Source: Flavobacteriaceae bacterium
GTDB lineage: Bacteria > Bacteroidota > Bacteroidia > Flavobacteriales > Flavobacteriaceae
Direction: 5' to 3'
Assembly (NCBI GenBank): GCA_029248185.1
Contig: JAQWJV010000032.1
Coordinates: forward strand, 1 to 44,364
Length of the DNA stretch: 44,364 bases
Part shown: piece after piece, positions 9,424 to 17,765 of the stretch
Numbering within the stretch: the stretch's first letter is position 1
Layout: the number at the start of each line of letters is the position of its first letter
Notes under the pieces: model-generated
Told to the model about the DNA's origin: nothing
What the model saw: only the letters and a program-made list of their open reading frames with translations
The model's database searches: none
Made by a program: the position numbers and the translations under genes

Positions 9424-10728
9424 TTAGTTTCTTCGTCCACTAGAAGATCCTCTTCCGGCACTAGAACTTCTGGAGGAGCCACTTCTGCTCCCAGAACTAA
9501 AGGATCTTGAGGGACTACTATAACTTCTTGAACTAGAGGGAGTGCTATAACTATTAGATCTATTCTGAGTTGAATTTCTACTCGTTTGATTGTAGTTATT
9601 GTTGTTGTATTGTCTTTTCGTTTTAGGACGTGTCACAGATTTATTTCTTGATTCTGCGGATCTAGTTCTTGGATTTGTTCTGTTACTTCTATTTCTTACC
9701 GTGGGTGAATATCTTGATTGAGAAAAACGACCAGTACTACTTTTTACAGATTTATTGGGATTGGTAGTGCCACTTCTTGAGACACCTGTAGTTCCTGAAT
9801 TTATGCCATTGACAGCAGGCCTTGCAGTAATGGAACCTCCAGAATTTTTAACGCCCAATCTAGTACTGCCAAGTACAAGGTTTCTTCCAAGAGCATTATA
9901 CCTTCTACCAACGTTAACACGGTTCAAAGTATTTTTAATGTCCTCTTGATTTGATTTTGATTGGCGATTTCGTTTTGATTTGGAATCTCTCACAGAAGAG
10001 CCATAATTTTTTTCACCTCTTCCTGATTTAATGCGAGCAACTGTGCTGTTGTAATTTCTATTGTTGTAATTGTTAAATCGATTTCCATATCGGTTTGCAA
10101 ATCTATTTCTATTCCATCGGTTGTATCGATTCCATGGATTGCTAAAGCCGTTGTAATAAGGATGGTAAAACCCACCATAACTAAAGGGACTATAGAAAGA
10201 ATTGAAACCTCCCCAATAGCCAGCAAAACCCCATCCATAAGGATTGAAAAATGGGTCATAAAATCTTCCATAACCGAAGCGATTTCCATAATAGTTATTC
10301 CAAAATGGGGAATAATTAAATGCAAAACCAGAAAGCCCCCAGAGATAATTAGGAGTGTTGTTAACTACTATAATTTCAGTCTGAGCAGTTTCCCCTCCCC
10401 AAGGAATTTGAGTGTACCCACTGTCTCCAGTATTTGTTTGATATTGCTCTGTAGTGCTGTAGCTTTCAGTATCAGTAAAGTAAGTGTCATCATTATTGAC
10501 AGGCACATTGTTATCTGCAATATCTTTAAAGTATTGACTGTAGTAATCGTTATTGTTTTCCACTTGCGGAACGCGTTGTTCGCGATTGGATTGGGATGCG
10601 TAAATACCGTCAGCATCAAAATAGGATGCGCTTTTAAAACTACCACAGCTAAAAAGAATTATACTTACAGCAAAAACTAATATTAAATTTTTAATTTTTT
10701 GAAAAGATAAGTTTGCATTCATAATCAT
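9424..10728 (-). CDS. Low-complexity (Tyr/Phe/Gly/Asn then Ser/Arg-rich) lipoprotein
   Basis: This 434-residue protein starts with a lipoprotein signal ending ILFSCGSF, so Cys about residue 28 should be lipidated. After an Asn/Asp/Thr-rich segment it has a block near residues 130-225 dominated by Tyr, Phe, Gly, Asn, Trp and Arg, then a strongly basic Arg/Ser/Asn-rich tail ending in Ser/Gly/Arg repeats. No known catalytic domain is visible. Similar flavobacterial proteins, often placed next to an OmpP1/FadL gene, have been annotated vitellogenin-like purely because of low-complexity composition. A surface or periplasmic structural or polyanion-binding role is my inference. The two genes share the promoter at 10786-10793. 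Confidence 0.8.
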   Translation of the reverse strand: MIMNANLSFQKIKNLILVFAVSIILFSCGSFKSASYFDADGIYASQSNREQRVPQVENNNDYYSQYFKDIADNNVPVNNDDTYFTDTESYSTTEQYQTNTGDSGYTQIPWGGETAQTEIIVVNNTPNYLWGLSGFAFNYSPFWNNYYGNRFGYGRFYDPFFNPYGWGFAGYWGGFNSFYSPFSYGGFYHPYYNGFSNPWNRYNRWNRNRFANRYGNRFNNYNNRNYNSTVARIKSGRGEKNYGSSVRDSKSKRNRQSKSNQEDIKNTLNRVNVGRRYNALGRNLVLGSTRLGVKNSGGSITARPAVNGINSGTTGVSRSGTTNPNKSVKSSTGRFSQSRYSPTVRNRSNRTNPRTRSAESRNKSVTRPKTKRQYNNNNYNQTSRNSTQNRSNSYSTPSSSRSYSSPSRSFSSGSRSGSSRSSSAGRGSSSGRRN

Positions 10729-10756
10729 TCGCTTTAGAGATGTGGATCAAAAAGTT

Positions 10757-10764
10757 TAGTTTTG
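10757..10764 (+). promoter_or_regulatory. -7 promoter element for proS
   Basis: TAGTTTTG matches TAnnTTTG exactly. Transcription should begin near 10771, about 45 bases before the expected proS start at 10817. This fits a normal 5' leader for the full-length 492-residue protein. Confidence 0.45.
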
Positions 10765-10785
10765 TATCACAAAAATTATATCAAA

Positions 10786-10793
10786 CAAATATA
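10786..10793 (-). promoter_or_regulatory. -7 promoter element for the lipoprotein/porin pair
   Basis: Read on the minus strand this is TATATTTG, a perfect TAnnTTTG element about 58 bp upstream of the lipoprotein ATG. It lies only 21 bp from the divergent proS element, so the two promoters are back to back in the same intergenic space. No clear -33 TTG is present. Confidence 0.4.
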
Positions 10794-10816
10794 GGCAAAT
10801 TCTATGCCACGTTTTT

Positions 10817-12295
10817 AAGGCCAATAAATTAACATCAAGAAGTATCGATTATTCCAAGTGGTATAACGAAATTGTTGTCAATGCCGATCTGGCAGAAAAT
10901 TCAGCAGTCCGAGGCTGTATGATTATCAAGCCCTATGGCTACGCAATTTGGGAAAAAATGCAGGCGGAGCTGGACACAATGTTCAAGGATACAGGACATG
11001 AGAATGCTTACTTTCCCCTTTTTGTTCCCAAGAGTTTATTTGAGGCAGAAGAGAAAAATGCTGAAGGATTTGCAAAAGAATGTGCAGTCGTCACCCATTA
11101 TCGTCTAAAGAATGATGAAAGTAATCCAGGAAAACTTATTGTTGATCCTAATGCTAAATTGGAAGAAGAGCTCGTTGTAAGGCCAACAAGTGAGGCTGTT
11201 ATTTGGAATACCTATAAAACTTGGATTCAATCCTATAGAGATTTGCCAATTTTAATCAACCAATGGGCTAATGTGGTTCGTTGGGAAATGAGAACGCGTT
11301 TGTTTTTGCGTACAGCAGAATTTTTATGGCAAGAAGGGCATACCGCTCATGCAACCCAAGCAGAAGCAATGGCAGAAGCAAAACAAATGAACCAGGTATA
11401 TGCAGATTTTGTTGAAAATTATATGGCCATTCCCGTGATACAGGGAATTAAAACAGAGAGTGAGCGATTTGCAGGGGCGGTAGAGACTTTCTGTATCGAG
11501 GCACTTATGCAAGATGGTAAAGCATTACAAGCGGGGACTTCTCACTTTTTAGGACAAAATTTTTCAAAAGCTTTTGATGTAAAATACGCCACTGCAGATG
11601 GAGGTCTAGAATATGTTTGGGCCACTTCCTGGGGAGTTTCAACACGTCTAATAGGGGCTTTAATTATGACCCATAGTGACGATAATGGTCTGGTTTTACC
11701 TCCTAACTTGGCTCCGATACAAGTTGTTATTATCCCAATTTATCGGGGGGAAGAGCAACAAAAAGAAGTCGCACTTACTGCCAATAAAATTAAGACACAA
11801 CTGGAGCAAAAAAATATTCGCGTAAAATTTGATAATCGAGATAAATTTAAGCCTGGATTCAAATTTAACGAGTATGAATTGAAAGGAGTTCCCTTGCGTA
11901 TTGCCATAGGTCCAAAAGATTTAGAAAATGGAACGGTTGAAATTGCACGTCGTGATACCTTATCAAAATCCATAGTAACTCAAGATGAAATTACTGAATA
12001 TGTATCCTCACAACTGAGTCAGATTCAAAGTGATTTGTTTGAGAAAGCTAAAGCCTTTAGGTCAGAAAATATTACTGTAGTGGATGATTTTGCAACTTTT
12101 CAAGAGGTTATTAATGGCAAAGGAGGATTTGTGTCTGCACATTGGGATGGCACAAACGAATCTGAAGAAGCCATAAAAAAAGCGACTAAAGCAACCATAC
12201 GTTGTATACCTTTAGATAATGAAAAGGAAGATGGAGTTTGTGTCTATTCAGGAAAACCCTCTCAGCAAAGAGTGCTCTTTGCAAAATCCTATTGA
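10817..12295 (+). CDS. proS: Prolyl-tRNA synthetase (archaeal/eukaryotic-type), start codon damaged
   Basis: This is a class II prolyl-tRNA synthetase of the shorter type without an editing insertion. Family motifs are present: [31 protein letters not shown] (motif 2), [19 protein letters not shown] (motif 3), and an intact C-terminal anticodon-binding and zinc-like domain ending VLFAKSY. The first ATG in frame is at 10919, but codons 10820-10918 read [17 protein letters not shown]... and ENSAVRGC, which is the conserved family N-terminus, so translation must start further up. No ATG, GTG or TTG is in frame there. AAG at 10817 sits where ATG would give exactly the usual 492 residues. Alternatively, an extra T in the T run 10812-10816 breaks the frame from ATG 10804. 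Coordinates use 10817; protein function is certain, start is not. Confidence 0.85.
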   Translation, partial: KANKLTSRSIDYSKWYNEIVVNADLAENSAVRGCMIIKPYGYAIWEKMQAELDTMFKDTGHENAYFPLFVPKSLFEAEEKNAEGFAKECAVVTHYRLKNDESNPGKLIVDPNAKLEEELVVRPTSEAVIWNTYKTWIQSYRDLPILINQWANVVRWEMRTRLFLRTAEFLWQEGHTAHATQAEAMAEAKQMNQVYADFVENYMAIPVIQGIKTESERFAGAVETFCIEALMQDGKALQAGTSHFLGQNFSKAFDVKYATADGGLEYVWATSWGVSTRLIGALIMTHSDDNGLVLPPNLAPIQVVIIPIYRGEEQQKEVALTANKIKTQLEQKNIRVKFDNRDKFKPGFKFNEYELKGVPLRIAIGPKDLENGTVEIARRDTLSKSIVTQDEITEYVSSQLSQIQSDLFEKAKAFRSENITVVDDFATFQEVINGKGGFVSAHWDGTNESEEAIKKATKATIRCIPLDNEKEDGVCVYSGKPSQQRVLFAKSY

Positions 12296-12307
12296 TTTAT
12301 AAATTTT

Positions 12308-12988
12308 TTAGAAAGGTGGTTTTTTCTTCATTAAAATCGTTGTAAAAGAGCTCTTTTTTGTATTCTCAAATTTAAAACTTGTGCTACTCACAGTTTTAAT
12401 CCCTGCATTTTTAATAAGAAAAACACTACTGTTTAGGGGTTGTGATAACGATTTGTGAAATTTTAAAATCGAATTCGAGGAATTCAATTGGCTTAATTCT
12501 TTTTCAAATAGAGCTCTTATTTTTTTATTTTCTATTGGAGAATAGAGTGAATTAGAGCACCAGATTTTGGGTTGTTTTGGATCATTTTTTTTTACACTTA
12601 TTATTTCCCCGTCCCAGGAATATTCTTTAAAAATAGGTAATGAACCAAAAGTGAGCGTCAGCAAAACAAAGGGAGCTGTATTTTCTAATTCTACTGTATT
12701 TAATTTTAGTTTCTCTGGGATGAGAGTTTGAAGAAGGAGCTTACCTCTACTTTGGTTATATTCTTTAATTTTATTTTTACCTGTTGCATTTAGAATGCAA
12801 GCTATTTTTTTTTCACTACTGTTTAAAGCAAACCAAGTTCCTCCTTTTTCAAGATCTTTTGGATACACTAAAGTATCATTATTGTGAATGTATTTTTTAG
12901 GAGGAACCGTTAGTCGTTGGTGATTTTCGTCTCTATTGCTAGTGAGAATAAAACCTTTTTTAAGCGGAATATAACTTACGACACACAT
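12308..12988 (-). CDS. NRDE (TANGO2-like) family protein
   Basis: This 226-residue protein begins MCVVSYIPL and carries the name-giving SNRDE motif near residue 17-21, followed by PKDLEKGGTWFALN, which together identify the NRDE/TANGO2 family. Members have an N-terminal nucleophile-like fold with an exposed Cys2. Eukaryotic TANGO2/HRG-9 proteins have been linked to heme handling, but the function of bacterial members is not established. Its start overlaps the end of the upstream DinB gene by 13 bp, so it is the last gene of a tightly coupled operon. It converges on proS with a 12-bp gap and no obvious terminator hairpin. Confidence 0.85.
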   Translation of the reverse strand: MCVVSYIPLKKGFILTSNRDENHQRLTVPPKKYIHNNDTLVYPKDLEKGGTWFALNSSEKKIACILNATGKNKIKEYNQSRGKLLLQTLIPEKLKLNTVELENTAPFVLLTLTFGSLPIFKEYSWDGEIISVKKNDPKQPKIWCSNSLYSPIENKKIRALFEKELSQLNSSNSILKFHKSLSQPLNSSVFLIKNAGIKTVSSTSFKFENTKKSSFTTILMKKKPPF

Positions 12989-13488
12989 TGATTTCTGTAG
13001 TTTTGAGTGGAAAATGCAACTCCAAAGTTATCATGAATTAAATGAGCTATTCCCTGATCAATCAAGGCTATTTTAATCAAACTTTGATGGTGAATGCCAT
13101 GATCCATGCAATAATTCAGTTCTCGAAAGAAAGTGGTTTTAATTGCGTTTTCATCTTCCTCCTCATTTTCATGTACACTTCTCATTATTAGATTTGTATC
13201 ATCTTTATTTTCAAGTTTATTTAAAAAATCAAAAACAAAATCCACAGCTTCTATTCCTTTTGTTTTATTTGTTTCAAGCTCTTTGTTTCGTTCTCTCAAG
13301 TCATAATTAATGGTGGTATTTTTATGTTGCTGTAAGCAGCACAGATAAAATTCAATAATGTGTCTTAAGTGTTCTCCAATGGATGCTCCAGAAAGGATCT
13401 CATTTTTTTTTACAAATGCATCTGCGTCAATTTTTTGTAATAATGTCTTTATGTCGTTCAATACTATTTTGTGAGGGTTTATATTCAT
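12976..13488 (-). CDS. DinB superfamily protein, function unknown
   Basis: This 170-residue protein looks like a DinB-superfamily four-helix bundle. The positions expected to bind metal are visible as GEHLRHIIEFY near residues 34-44 and MDHGIHHQSLIKI near residues 129-141. It is a different branch from the YfiT-like protein at 3543-4082. DinB-fold proteins include thiol-dependent transferases and isomerases, so an enzymatic role on a small molecule is plausible, but no substrate can be named. It overlaps the ATP-grasp gene by 4 bp and the NRDE gene by 13 bp, implying translational coupling in one operon. Confidence 0.72.
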   Translation of the reverse strand: MNINPHKIVLNDIKTLLQKIDADAFVKKNEILSGASIGEHLRHIIEFYLCCLQQHKNTTINYDLRERNKELETNKTKGIEAVDFVFDFLNKLENKDDTNLIMRSVHENEEEDENAIKTTFFRELNYCMDHGIHHQSLIKIALIDQGIAHLIHDNFGVAFSTQNYRNQCVS

Positions 13489-14531
13489 GATTTAAGAATT
13501 AGGGGCGGGTGTTTTTTATTTGAAAGTTCAAGGACACCTTTCATAAATTGGATTAAAGATTGGGGTTGTTTTTTTTCTTTTAATTTTTGTTGACTGAGTT
13601 CAAAAATAATCTTCATTTGATAGAAAATATCTTTTTGCGCTTTCCAGTAGGAATAGTTGGGGTCATAGATATGGATCGGTTCTGAATTTACTCCATTGAC
13701 CTCCATCACTTTAATGCCATTTTGATCACTAAAAGCATCCCAATTTTTTATTTTTAAATCAAAACGGCCGTAATCAAAATCAGGAATGGATTCAGCAGTT
13801 TGCGCAATCCAATTCAGCATTTCTGGACTAAATTTCCCCCTTGCATCAAGAAAGATAGTTCCTTTGTTATGATTTCCTATAGGTTCAATTAATAGCTTCT
13901 CGCCTTTGGGAAGAATAGAATTTCAGTAGGTTTTAAATCGAGTTTGAATAATTTTTTCACGATGGTTTACCCTGTGATTATCATGAACTAATTTTTTGAG
14001 GGTGTCTTTTCCGTTTCCTTCAATTTCACAAAAAGATTTTTCACCAATAGAGCTAATGTTAGGTTTTCCTTCTGTGTCCCAATAAAATAAAATACCTAAT
14101 TCAATGGGGTAATCAATGAATTCTTGAATCAATAAAGTGTCATTATTTTTATATTGCTTGAGGTAGTGAGCAAGCATGTCAATAGACTCTAATTTTTCAA
14201 CCCCCTTTCCACGTTCGCCCAAATCAGGCTTGATAATTAAAGGGAAATCCAATTGTTTTAATTGCAATAGTTTCTTTATTTCTGAAAACGAGGTTGTTTT
14301 GGAAATGGCCAAAGTAATGGGAGTCCATTTCTTTGGGAGCTGTTTTAGATATTTATATTTAGAACTTAGAAATGCGCCTCCAAGTTTCATGCTTGAATTT
14401 AAGTTAGAAAAGTATACCCAGCGTTTTGATTTTATAGCCAATAAAAAATAATAGAAATAGGCAGGAAAGTAAAAGATCCAAAAGGGCCAAAATTCAGGTT
14501 TATATATTCTTTTCCATTGTAGCTTTTTCAT
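13485..14531 (-). pseudogene. ATP-grasp ligase-like gene interrupted by an in-frame TGA
   Basis: Read through, this is a 349-codon gene with a hydrophobic N-terminus (FWPFWIFYFPAYFYYFLLA) and an ATP-grasp domain resembling D-alanine--D-alanine ligase or ATP-grasp peptide ligases. The first part (14531-13923) has the nucleotide-binding FPLIIKPDLGERGKGV and LLIQEFIDYPIELG. A single TGA at 13925-13923 interrupts it. The same frame continues without shift (NSILPKGEKLLIEPIG, GRFDLKIKNWD, KVMEVNGVNSEP) to 13485, supplying the Asp/Glu/Asn metal ligands that the truncated product would lack. The downstream ATG at 13820 cannot make a working enzyme alone. It overlaps DoxX and DinB genes by 4 bp each. 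Substrate unknown; the break may be a sequence error. Confidence 0.85.
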
Positions 14532-14956
14532 TCGCTTCTTTTCAAAATCTCTTTTGAGATTAATTGATAAACAGTTAAATTTTGTTTTTTACTGTAAAGA
14601 ATTAAGTATATCAAAATTGAGACAAGCGATATCAATGCCATTGCAAACAATTGTCCATTGTCAGAGTTCCCATCCCATTTGACGATAATTCCTACAGGAG
14701 TAAATAAGTGAGTCCCAATAGCGCCCATCATGAGTCCCAGGGCTGCAAAAGAAGCCAGTATTTGTGTTTTAGGAAACAACAAAGCTAGCCCAACTACAAG
14801 TTCTAGAATACCCAAAATCCTTCTTCCCCAAGGTTCGGCATTAAGCGTACTAAAAATATGCATTGCTTCAGGATGTCCCGTAAATTTGAAATACTAGGAT
14901 TGAAAAAAGATGATCGCAACGATAAGTCTTAAGATAAATAAAAATGATATTTTCAC
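14528..14956 (-). pseudogene. DoxX family membrane protein gene interrupted by an in-frame TAG
   Basis: DoxX proteins are four-helix membrane proteins of uncertain role, sometimes tied to quinone or thiol redox. From GTG 14956 the frame reads a first membrane helix (FILRLIVAIIFFQS), meets TAG at 14896-14894, then continues YFKFTGHPEAMHIFSTLNAEPWGRR. The family normally has Leu at this place (L-Q-S/T-L-Y-F-K-F), so one base change from TTG explains the stop. The ATG at 14863 would give 111 residues lacking the first helix and the conserved YFKF segment. Full length is 143 codons, normal for the family. The gene starts 19 bp after the YHS gene and overlaps the ATP-grasp gene by 4 bp. Confidence 0.8.
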
Positions 14957-14975
14957 AAAGTAGGTTGAATTGGGG

Positions 14976-15443
14976 TTATTGTATTATTTTTTTCCAATTG
15001 GAATGGGCTTTGGGTTTTAATACCTCATGATTGTCAAGCCATTTTTCTCGTGTATCATTAAAAGTACCCTTATAAAATAGATAAAGTTTTCCTTCTTCTA
15101 TCGTATATGATTCAGGATCAATTTTAACTTTTTTTGAATGGGTTCCAATAGCATATGCACACCAGCCACCAAATTCTGGGAGAAATTTTTTGGGGTTGGC
15201 ATCAAACTTTAATTTATTGGCTTCATTGACAAAATAATAGCGCACACCATGGTTATTACTTTGCCATTTTTTTGAACCCTCAGCCGGTTTTTCTTGTGTA
15301 AAATAGGTAGTTAAATCATAACCGTCAACCGCAACATTATTTTTCGATAGATTCAAATCGGTGGCTGAAACCTCATAATTTTGAGACCATAAATTTGTTG
15401 CGCTAAGGGTTACAATAAAGAATGTAATTATAGATCTTTTCAT
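14976..15443 (-). CDS. Exported YHS domain protein
   Basis: This 155-residue protein has a cleavable signal peptide (about residues 1-20, ending NLWSQ) and a YHS-like domain: AVDGYDLTTYFTQEKPAEG, YYFVNEANKLKFDANPKKFLPEFGGWCAYA. The C-terminal part (KVKIDPESYTIEEGKLYLFY, DTREKWL) matches the extended bacterial version. YHS domains occur in metal-transporting ATPases and oxygenases and are thought to bind metal, but the function of the free-standing form is not established. It is the first gene of the probable YHS-DoxX-ATP-grasp-DinB-NRDE operon. A weak -7-like box lies about 45-52 bp upstream. Confidence 0.82.
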   Translation of the reverse strand: MKRSIITFFIVTLSATNLWSQNYEVSATDLNLSKNNVAVDGYDLTTYFTQEKPAEGSKKWQSNNHGVRYYFVNEANKLKFDANPKKFLPEFGGWCAYAIGTHSKKVKIDPESYTIEEGKLYLFYKGTFNDTREKWLDNHEVLKPKAHSNWKKIIQ

Positions 15444-15579
15444 TTGAGGCTAGTGATTTGGGGTTCATAATTTCAATAAAAATAGTGTTTTAGATTAAGA
15501 AAATTGTTAAAGTTTAACCAAAGTAAATAATTTAAACTTTCACACTTCAAAAAAAAAAAGAGTTAAGTGTCCTATTTGG

Positions 15580-15610
15580 TTGTTTAATAACATTTTTACA
15601 TGTACATTTG
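15580..15610 (+). promoter_or_regulatory. Bacteroidota-type promoter for tRNA-Glu and rpsT
   Basis: TACATTTG (15603-15610) matches TAnnTTTG exactly and has TTG at 15580-15582 with a 20-bp spacer. The predicted start near 15617 lies 8 bases before the tRNA 5' end, as expected for a tRNA promoter. Confidence 0.65.
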
Positions 15611-15624
15611 CGCACGAAAAATAT

Positions 15625-15696
15625 GGCCCGTTCGTCTATCGGTTAGGACGCCAGGTTTTCATCCTGGAAAGAGGGGTTCGACTCCCCTACGGGCTA
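15625..15696 (+). tRNA. tRNA-Glu (anticodon TTC)
   Basis: The 72-base cloverleaf folds with acceptor stem GGCCCGT/ACGGGCT (first pair G-T), D arm with GTC/GAC stem, anticodon stem CCAGG/CCTGG around loop TTTTCAT giving anticodon TTC, and T arm AGGGG-TTCGACT-CCCCT. The discriminator is A and CCA is not encoded. It reads both GAA and GAG glutamate codons. It lies 17 bp upstream of rpsT and shares its promoter. Confidence 0.97.
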
Positions 15697-15713
15697 CAAT
15701 TTAAAAATAAGAT

Positions 15714-15965
15714 ATGGCAAATCATAAATCCGCTTTAAAAAGAATACGTTCAAACAACAAGAAAAGACTTTTGAACCGTTTTCAACACAAGACTACGCGT
15801 AATGCAATCAAAAGATTGAGAGATCTTACAGACAAAAAAGAAGCAGAAAAATTATTTCCGAGTGTTGTTTCTTTAATTGACAAATTGTCCAAAAGAAATA
15901 TCATTCATTCCAATAAGGGGTCTAACTTGAAATCTAAGTTAGCAAAGCATGTAGCTTCTCTTTAA
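15714..15965 (+). CDS. rpsT: 30S ribosomal protein S20
   Basis: This 83-residue basic protein binds 16S rRNA early in 30S assembly. The N-terminus MANHKSALKRIRSNNKKRLLNR is the S20 signature (split: MANHKSALKRIRSN, KKRLLNR), and the C-terminus NIIHSNKGSNLKSKLAKHV matches the family. Length is normal. It is cotranscribed with tRNA-Glu and followed by a strong intrinsic terminator. There is no recognisable Shine-Dalgarno sequence, which is usual in Bacteroidota. Confidence 0.97.
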   Translation: MANHKSALKRIRSNNKKRLLNRFQHKTTRNAIKRLRDLTDKKEAEKLFPSVVSLIDKLSKRNIIHSNKGSNLKSKLAKHVASL

Positions 15966-15983
15966 GAATTTAATTTATTGAAT

Positions 15984-16012
15984 AAAAAAGGCTCCAATTT
16001 GGAGCCTTTTTT
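15984..16012. terminator. Bidirectional intrinsic terminator
   Basis: The stem AAAAAAGGCTCC / GGAGCCTTTTTT surrounds a 5-base loop and is flanked by A and T runs. It separates the convergent rpsT and rho genes and can serve both. Confidence 0.88.
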
Positions 16013-16032
16013 AGTTTTATATCTCAACTGTT

Positions 16033-17628
16033 CTAAGAGTTCATTGAAATCAGGAACTCTTCATTGCTCTGAGTGCGCTTAAAACGATCGTTAATGAATT
16101 CCATGGCCTCAACAGGGTTCATGTCTGCTAAATATTTTCGCATGATCCACATGCGCTTAATAGTCGATTCATCAAGAAGCAAGTCATCTCTTCGTGTACT
16201 GGAAGAAATTAAGTCAATTGCAGGGAAAATTCTTCGGTTAGCAATTCTTCTATCCAATTGAAGTTCCATGTTTCCTGTTCCTTTAAATTCCTCAAAAATA
16301 ACTTCATCCATTTTAGATCCTGTTTCTGTTAGAGCCGTAGCAATAATGGAAAGAGAACCGCCGTTTTCTATATTCCGCGCAGCTCCAAAGAATCGTTTTG
16401 GTTTGTGCAATGCATTGGCATCAACCCCACCACTTAATATTTTACCTGAGGCTGGCTGAACTGTATTGTAAGCTCTTGCAAGACGTGTAATAGAATCCAA
16501 CAGAATGACAACATCATGCCCGCATTCTACTAAGCGTTTTGCTTTCTCCAACACAATATTAGCCACTTTTACGTGTCGATCTGCGGGTTCATCAAAAGTC
16601 GATGCAACAACTTCTCCATCTACATTTCGCTGCATATCTGTTACTTCCTCGGGACGTTCATCGATTAATAAAATCAATTGATAAACTTCCGGATGATTTG
16701 CTGCAATGGCATTTGCAATATCTTTTAATAACATGGTTTTCCCTGTTTTGGGTTGGGAAACAATCATCCCCCTTTGTCCTTTACCAATAGGGGAGAACAA
16801 GTCCATGATTCGTGTTGAAATAGTACTTGACTTATCCGCAAGATTAAATTTTTCTTGGGGGAAGAGGGGAGTTAGGTGTTCAAAGGATACTCGATCACGA
16901 ACAACCTTGGGATCAAGACCATTGATTTTATCGACTTTAATTAATGGAAAATATTTTTCACCTTCCTTAGGGGGTCGAACGGAACCTAATACTGTATCTC
17001 CTGTTTTTAAACCAAACAAACGAATTTGGGATTGTGAGGCATACACATCATCAGGGGATGATAAATAGTTGTAGTCAGAGGATCTTAAAAAACCATAGCC
17101 TTCGGGCATGATTTCCAATACCCCTTCTGTTTGAACGATTCCGTCAAATTCAAAATCGGGCTCACGATAGCGGCTTCGGTTGTCTTTGTTGTGATTGGGT
17201 TCGTTGCGGTTATTGTTTTTTCCTTGATTAGAATTGGGATTATTGTTTGAATGCCCATTTCCATTCGGGTTATTCCCATTCTTTTTGGGTCCACCTTGTT
17301 GCGGATTATTTTTGTTTTGATGTTTGTTGTTGTTGTTGGGATGTTTTTGTGCTCCCTGCTTATTCTCGTTCTGTGGTTTGGGTTTGGATTTTTGAACAGG
17401 AAAAACTTTCAATGGTGCCTTTTTCTCTTGTCCCTCCTCTGCTTTTTTCGCAGGTGGTTTAGGAGAAGTCGCTGCCGGCTCCTCATCGGGTTTAGAGGCT
17501 ATAAAGTCAACGATTTGATAAATCAAGTCTAGTTTCTTTAAACCAGCAATTCGTTTAACACCTATTTTTTTTGCAATTTCTTGTAATTCGGGGAGTTTCT
17601 TTGTTTTAAGAGTAGCTATTTCGTACAT
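16033..17628 (-). CDS. rho: Transcription termination factor Rho with Asn-rich N-terminal insertion
   Basis: Rho is the hexameric RNA helicase that ends transcription at untranslated RNA. The 531-residue protein has the N-terminal Rho domain ([20 protein letters not shown]), then from about residue 50 to 155 a charged, Lys/Pro and then Asn/Gly/Gln-rich disordered insertion absent from E. coli Rho. The RNA-binding cold-shock-like domain follows ([15 protein letters not shown]). The ATPase core has Walker A in SQPKTGKT, Walker B in [16 protein letters not shown] and the conserved C-terminal [14 protein letters not shown] and RRDDLL. Such insertions are known in Bacteroidota Rho. No neighbour forms an operon with it. 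Confidence 0.97.
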   Translation of the reverse strand: MYEIATLKTKKLPELQEIAKKIGVKRIAGLKKLDLIYQIVDFIASKPDEEPAATSPKPPAKKAEEGQEKKAPLKVFPVQKSKPKPQNENKQGAQKHPNNNNKHQNKNNPQQGGPKKNGNNPNGNGHSNNNPNSNQGKNNNRNEPNHNKDNRSRYREPDFEFDGIVQTEGVLEIMPEGYGFLRSSDYNYLSSPDDVYASQSQIRLFGLKTGDTVLGSVRPPKEGEKYFPLIKVDKINGLDPKVVRDRVSFEHLTPLFPQEKFNLADKSSTISTRIMDLFSPIGKGQRGMIVSQPKTGKTMLLKDIANAIAANHPEVYQLILLIDERPEEVTDMQRNVDGEVVASTFDEPADRHVKVANIVLEKAKRLVECGHDVVILLDSITRLARAYNTVQPASGKILSGGVDANALHKPKRFFGAARNIENGGSLSIIATALTETGSKMDEVIFEEFKGTGNMELQLDRRIANRRIFPAIDLISSSTRRDDLLLDESTIKRMWIMRKYLADMNPVEAMEFINDRFKRTQSNEEFLISMNS

Positions 17629-17743
17629 GAAGTTTATGTGATTATTGAATTGAAGATTTAGATTTTACCTTCAAATTTCTGCAGAGATGCAGAGCCACAA
17701 TAATACAAATTTTATTTTAAAAATCTAGCTTTTAAAAAAAAGT

Positions 17744-17751
17744 TAATTTTG
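17744..17751 (+). promoter_or_regulatory. -7 promoter element for the DUF4293 gene
   Basis: TAATTTTG matches TAnnTTTG exactly and lies 14 bp before the DUF4293 ATG, predicting an almost leaderless transcript. No TTG -33 box is visible upstream in this AT-rich stretch, so confidence is limited. Confidence 0.35.
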
Positions 17752-17765
17752 TAAAAAAAGTATTT

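Noticed and set aside
9560-9720. Possible short tandem DNA repeats in the Ser/Arg/Asn-coding region
   Set aside because: The low complexity is at protein level; the DNA shows no regular repeat unit or CRISPR-like spacing.
10162-10680. 172-residue plus-strand frame opposite the low-complexity lipoprotein gene
   Set aside because: It is a shadow of the repetitive, biased codons of the real gene and resembles no protein.
13923-14956. Stop-codon reassignment or selenocysteine as explanation for internal stops
   Set aside because: Internal TGA, TAG and TAA all occur, and all three end normal genes in this window; no SECIS-like structure was recognised.
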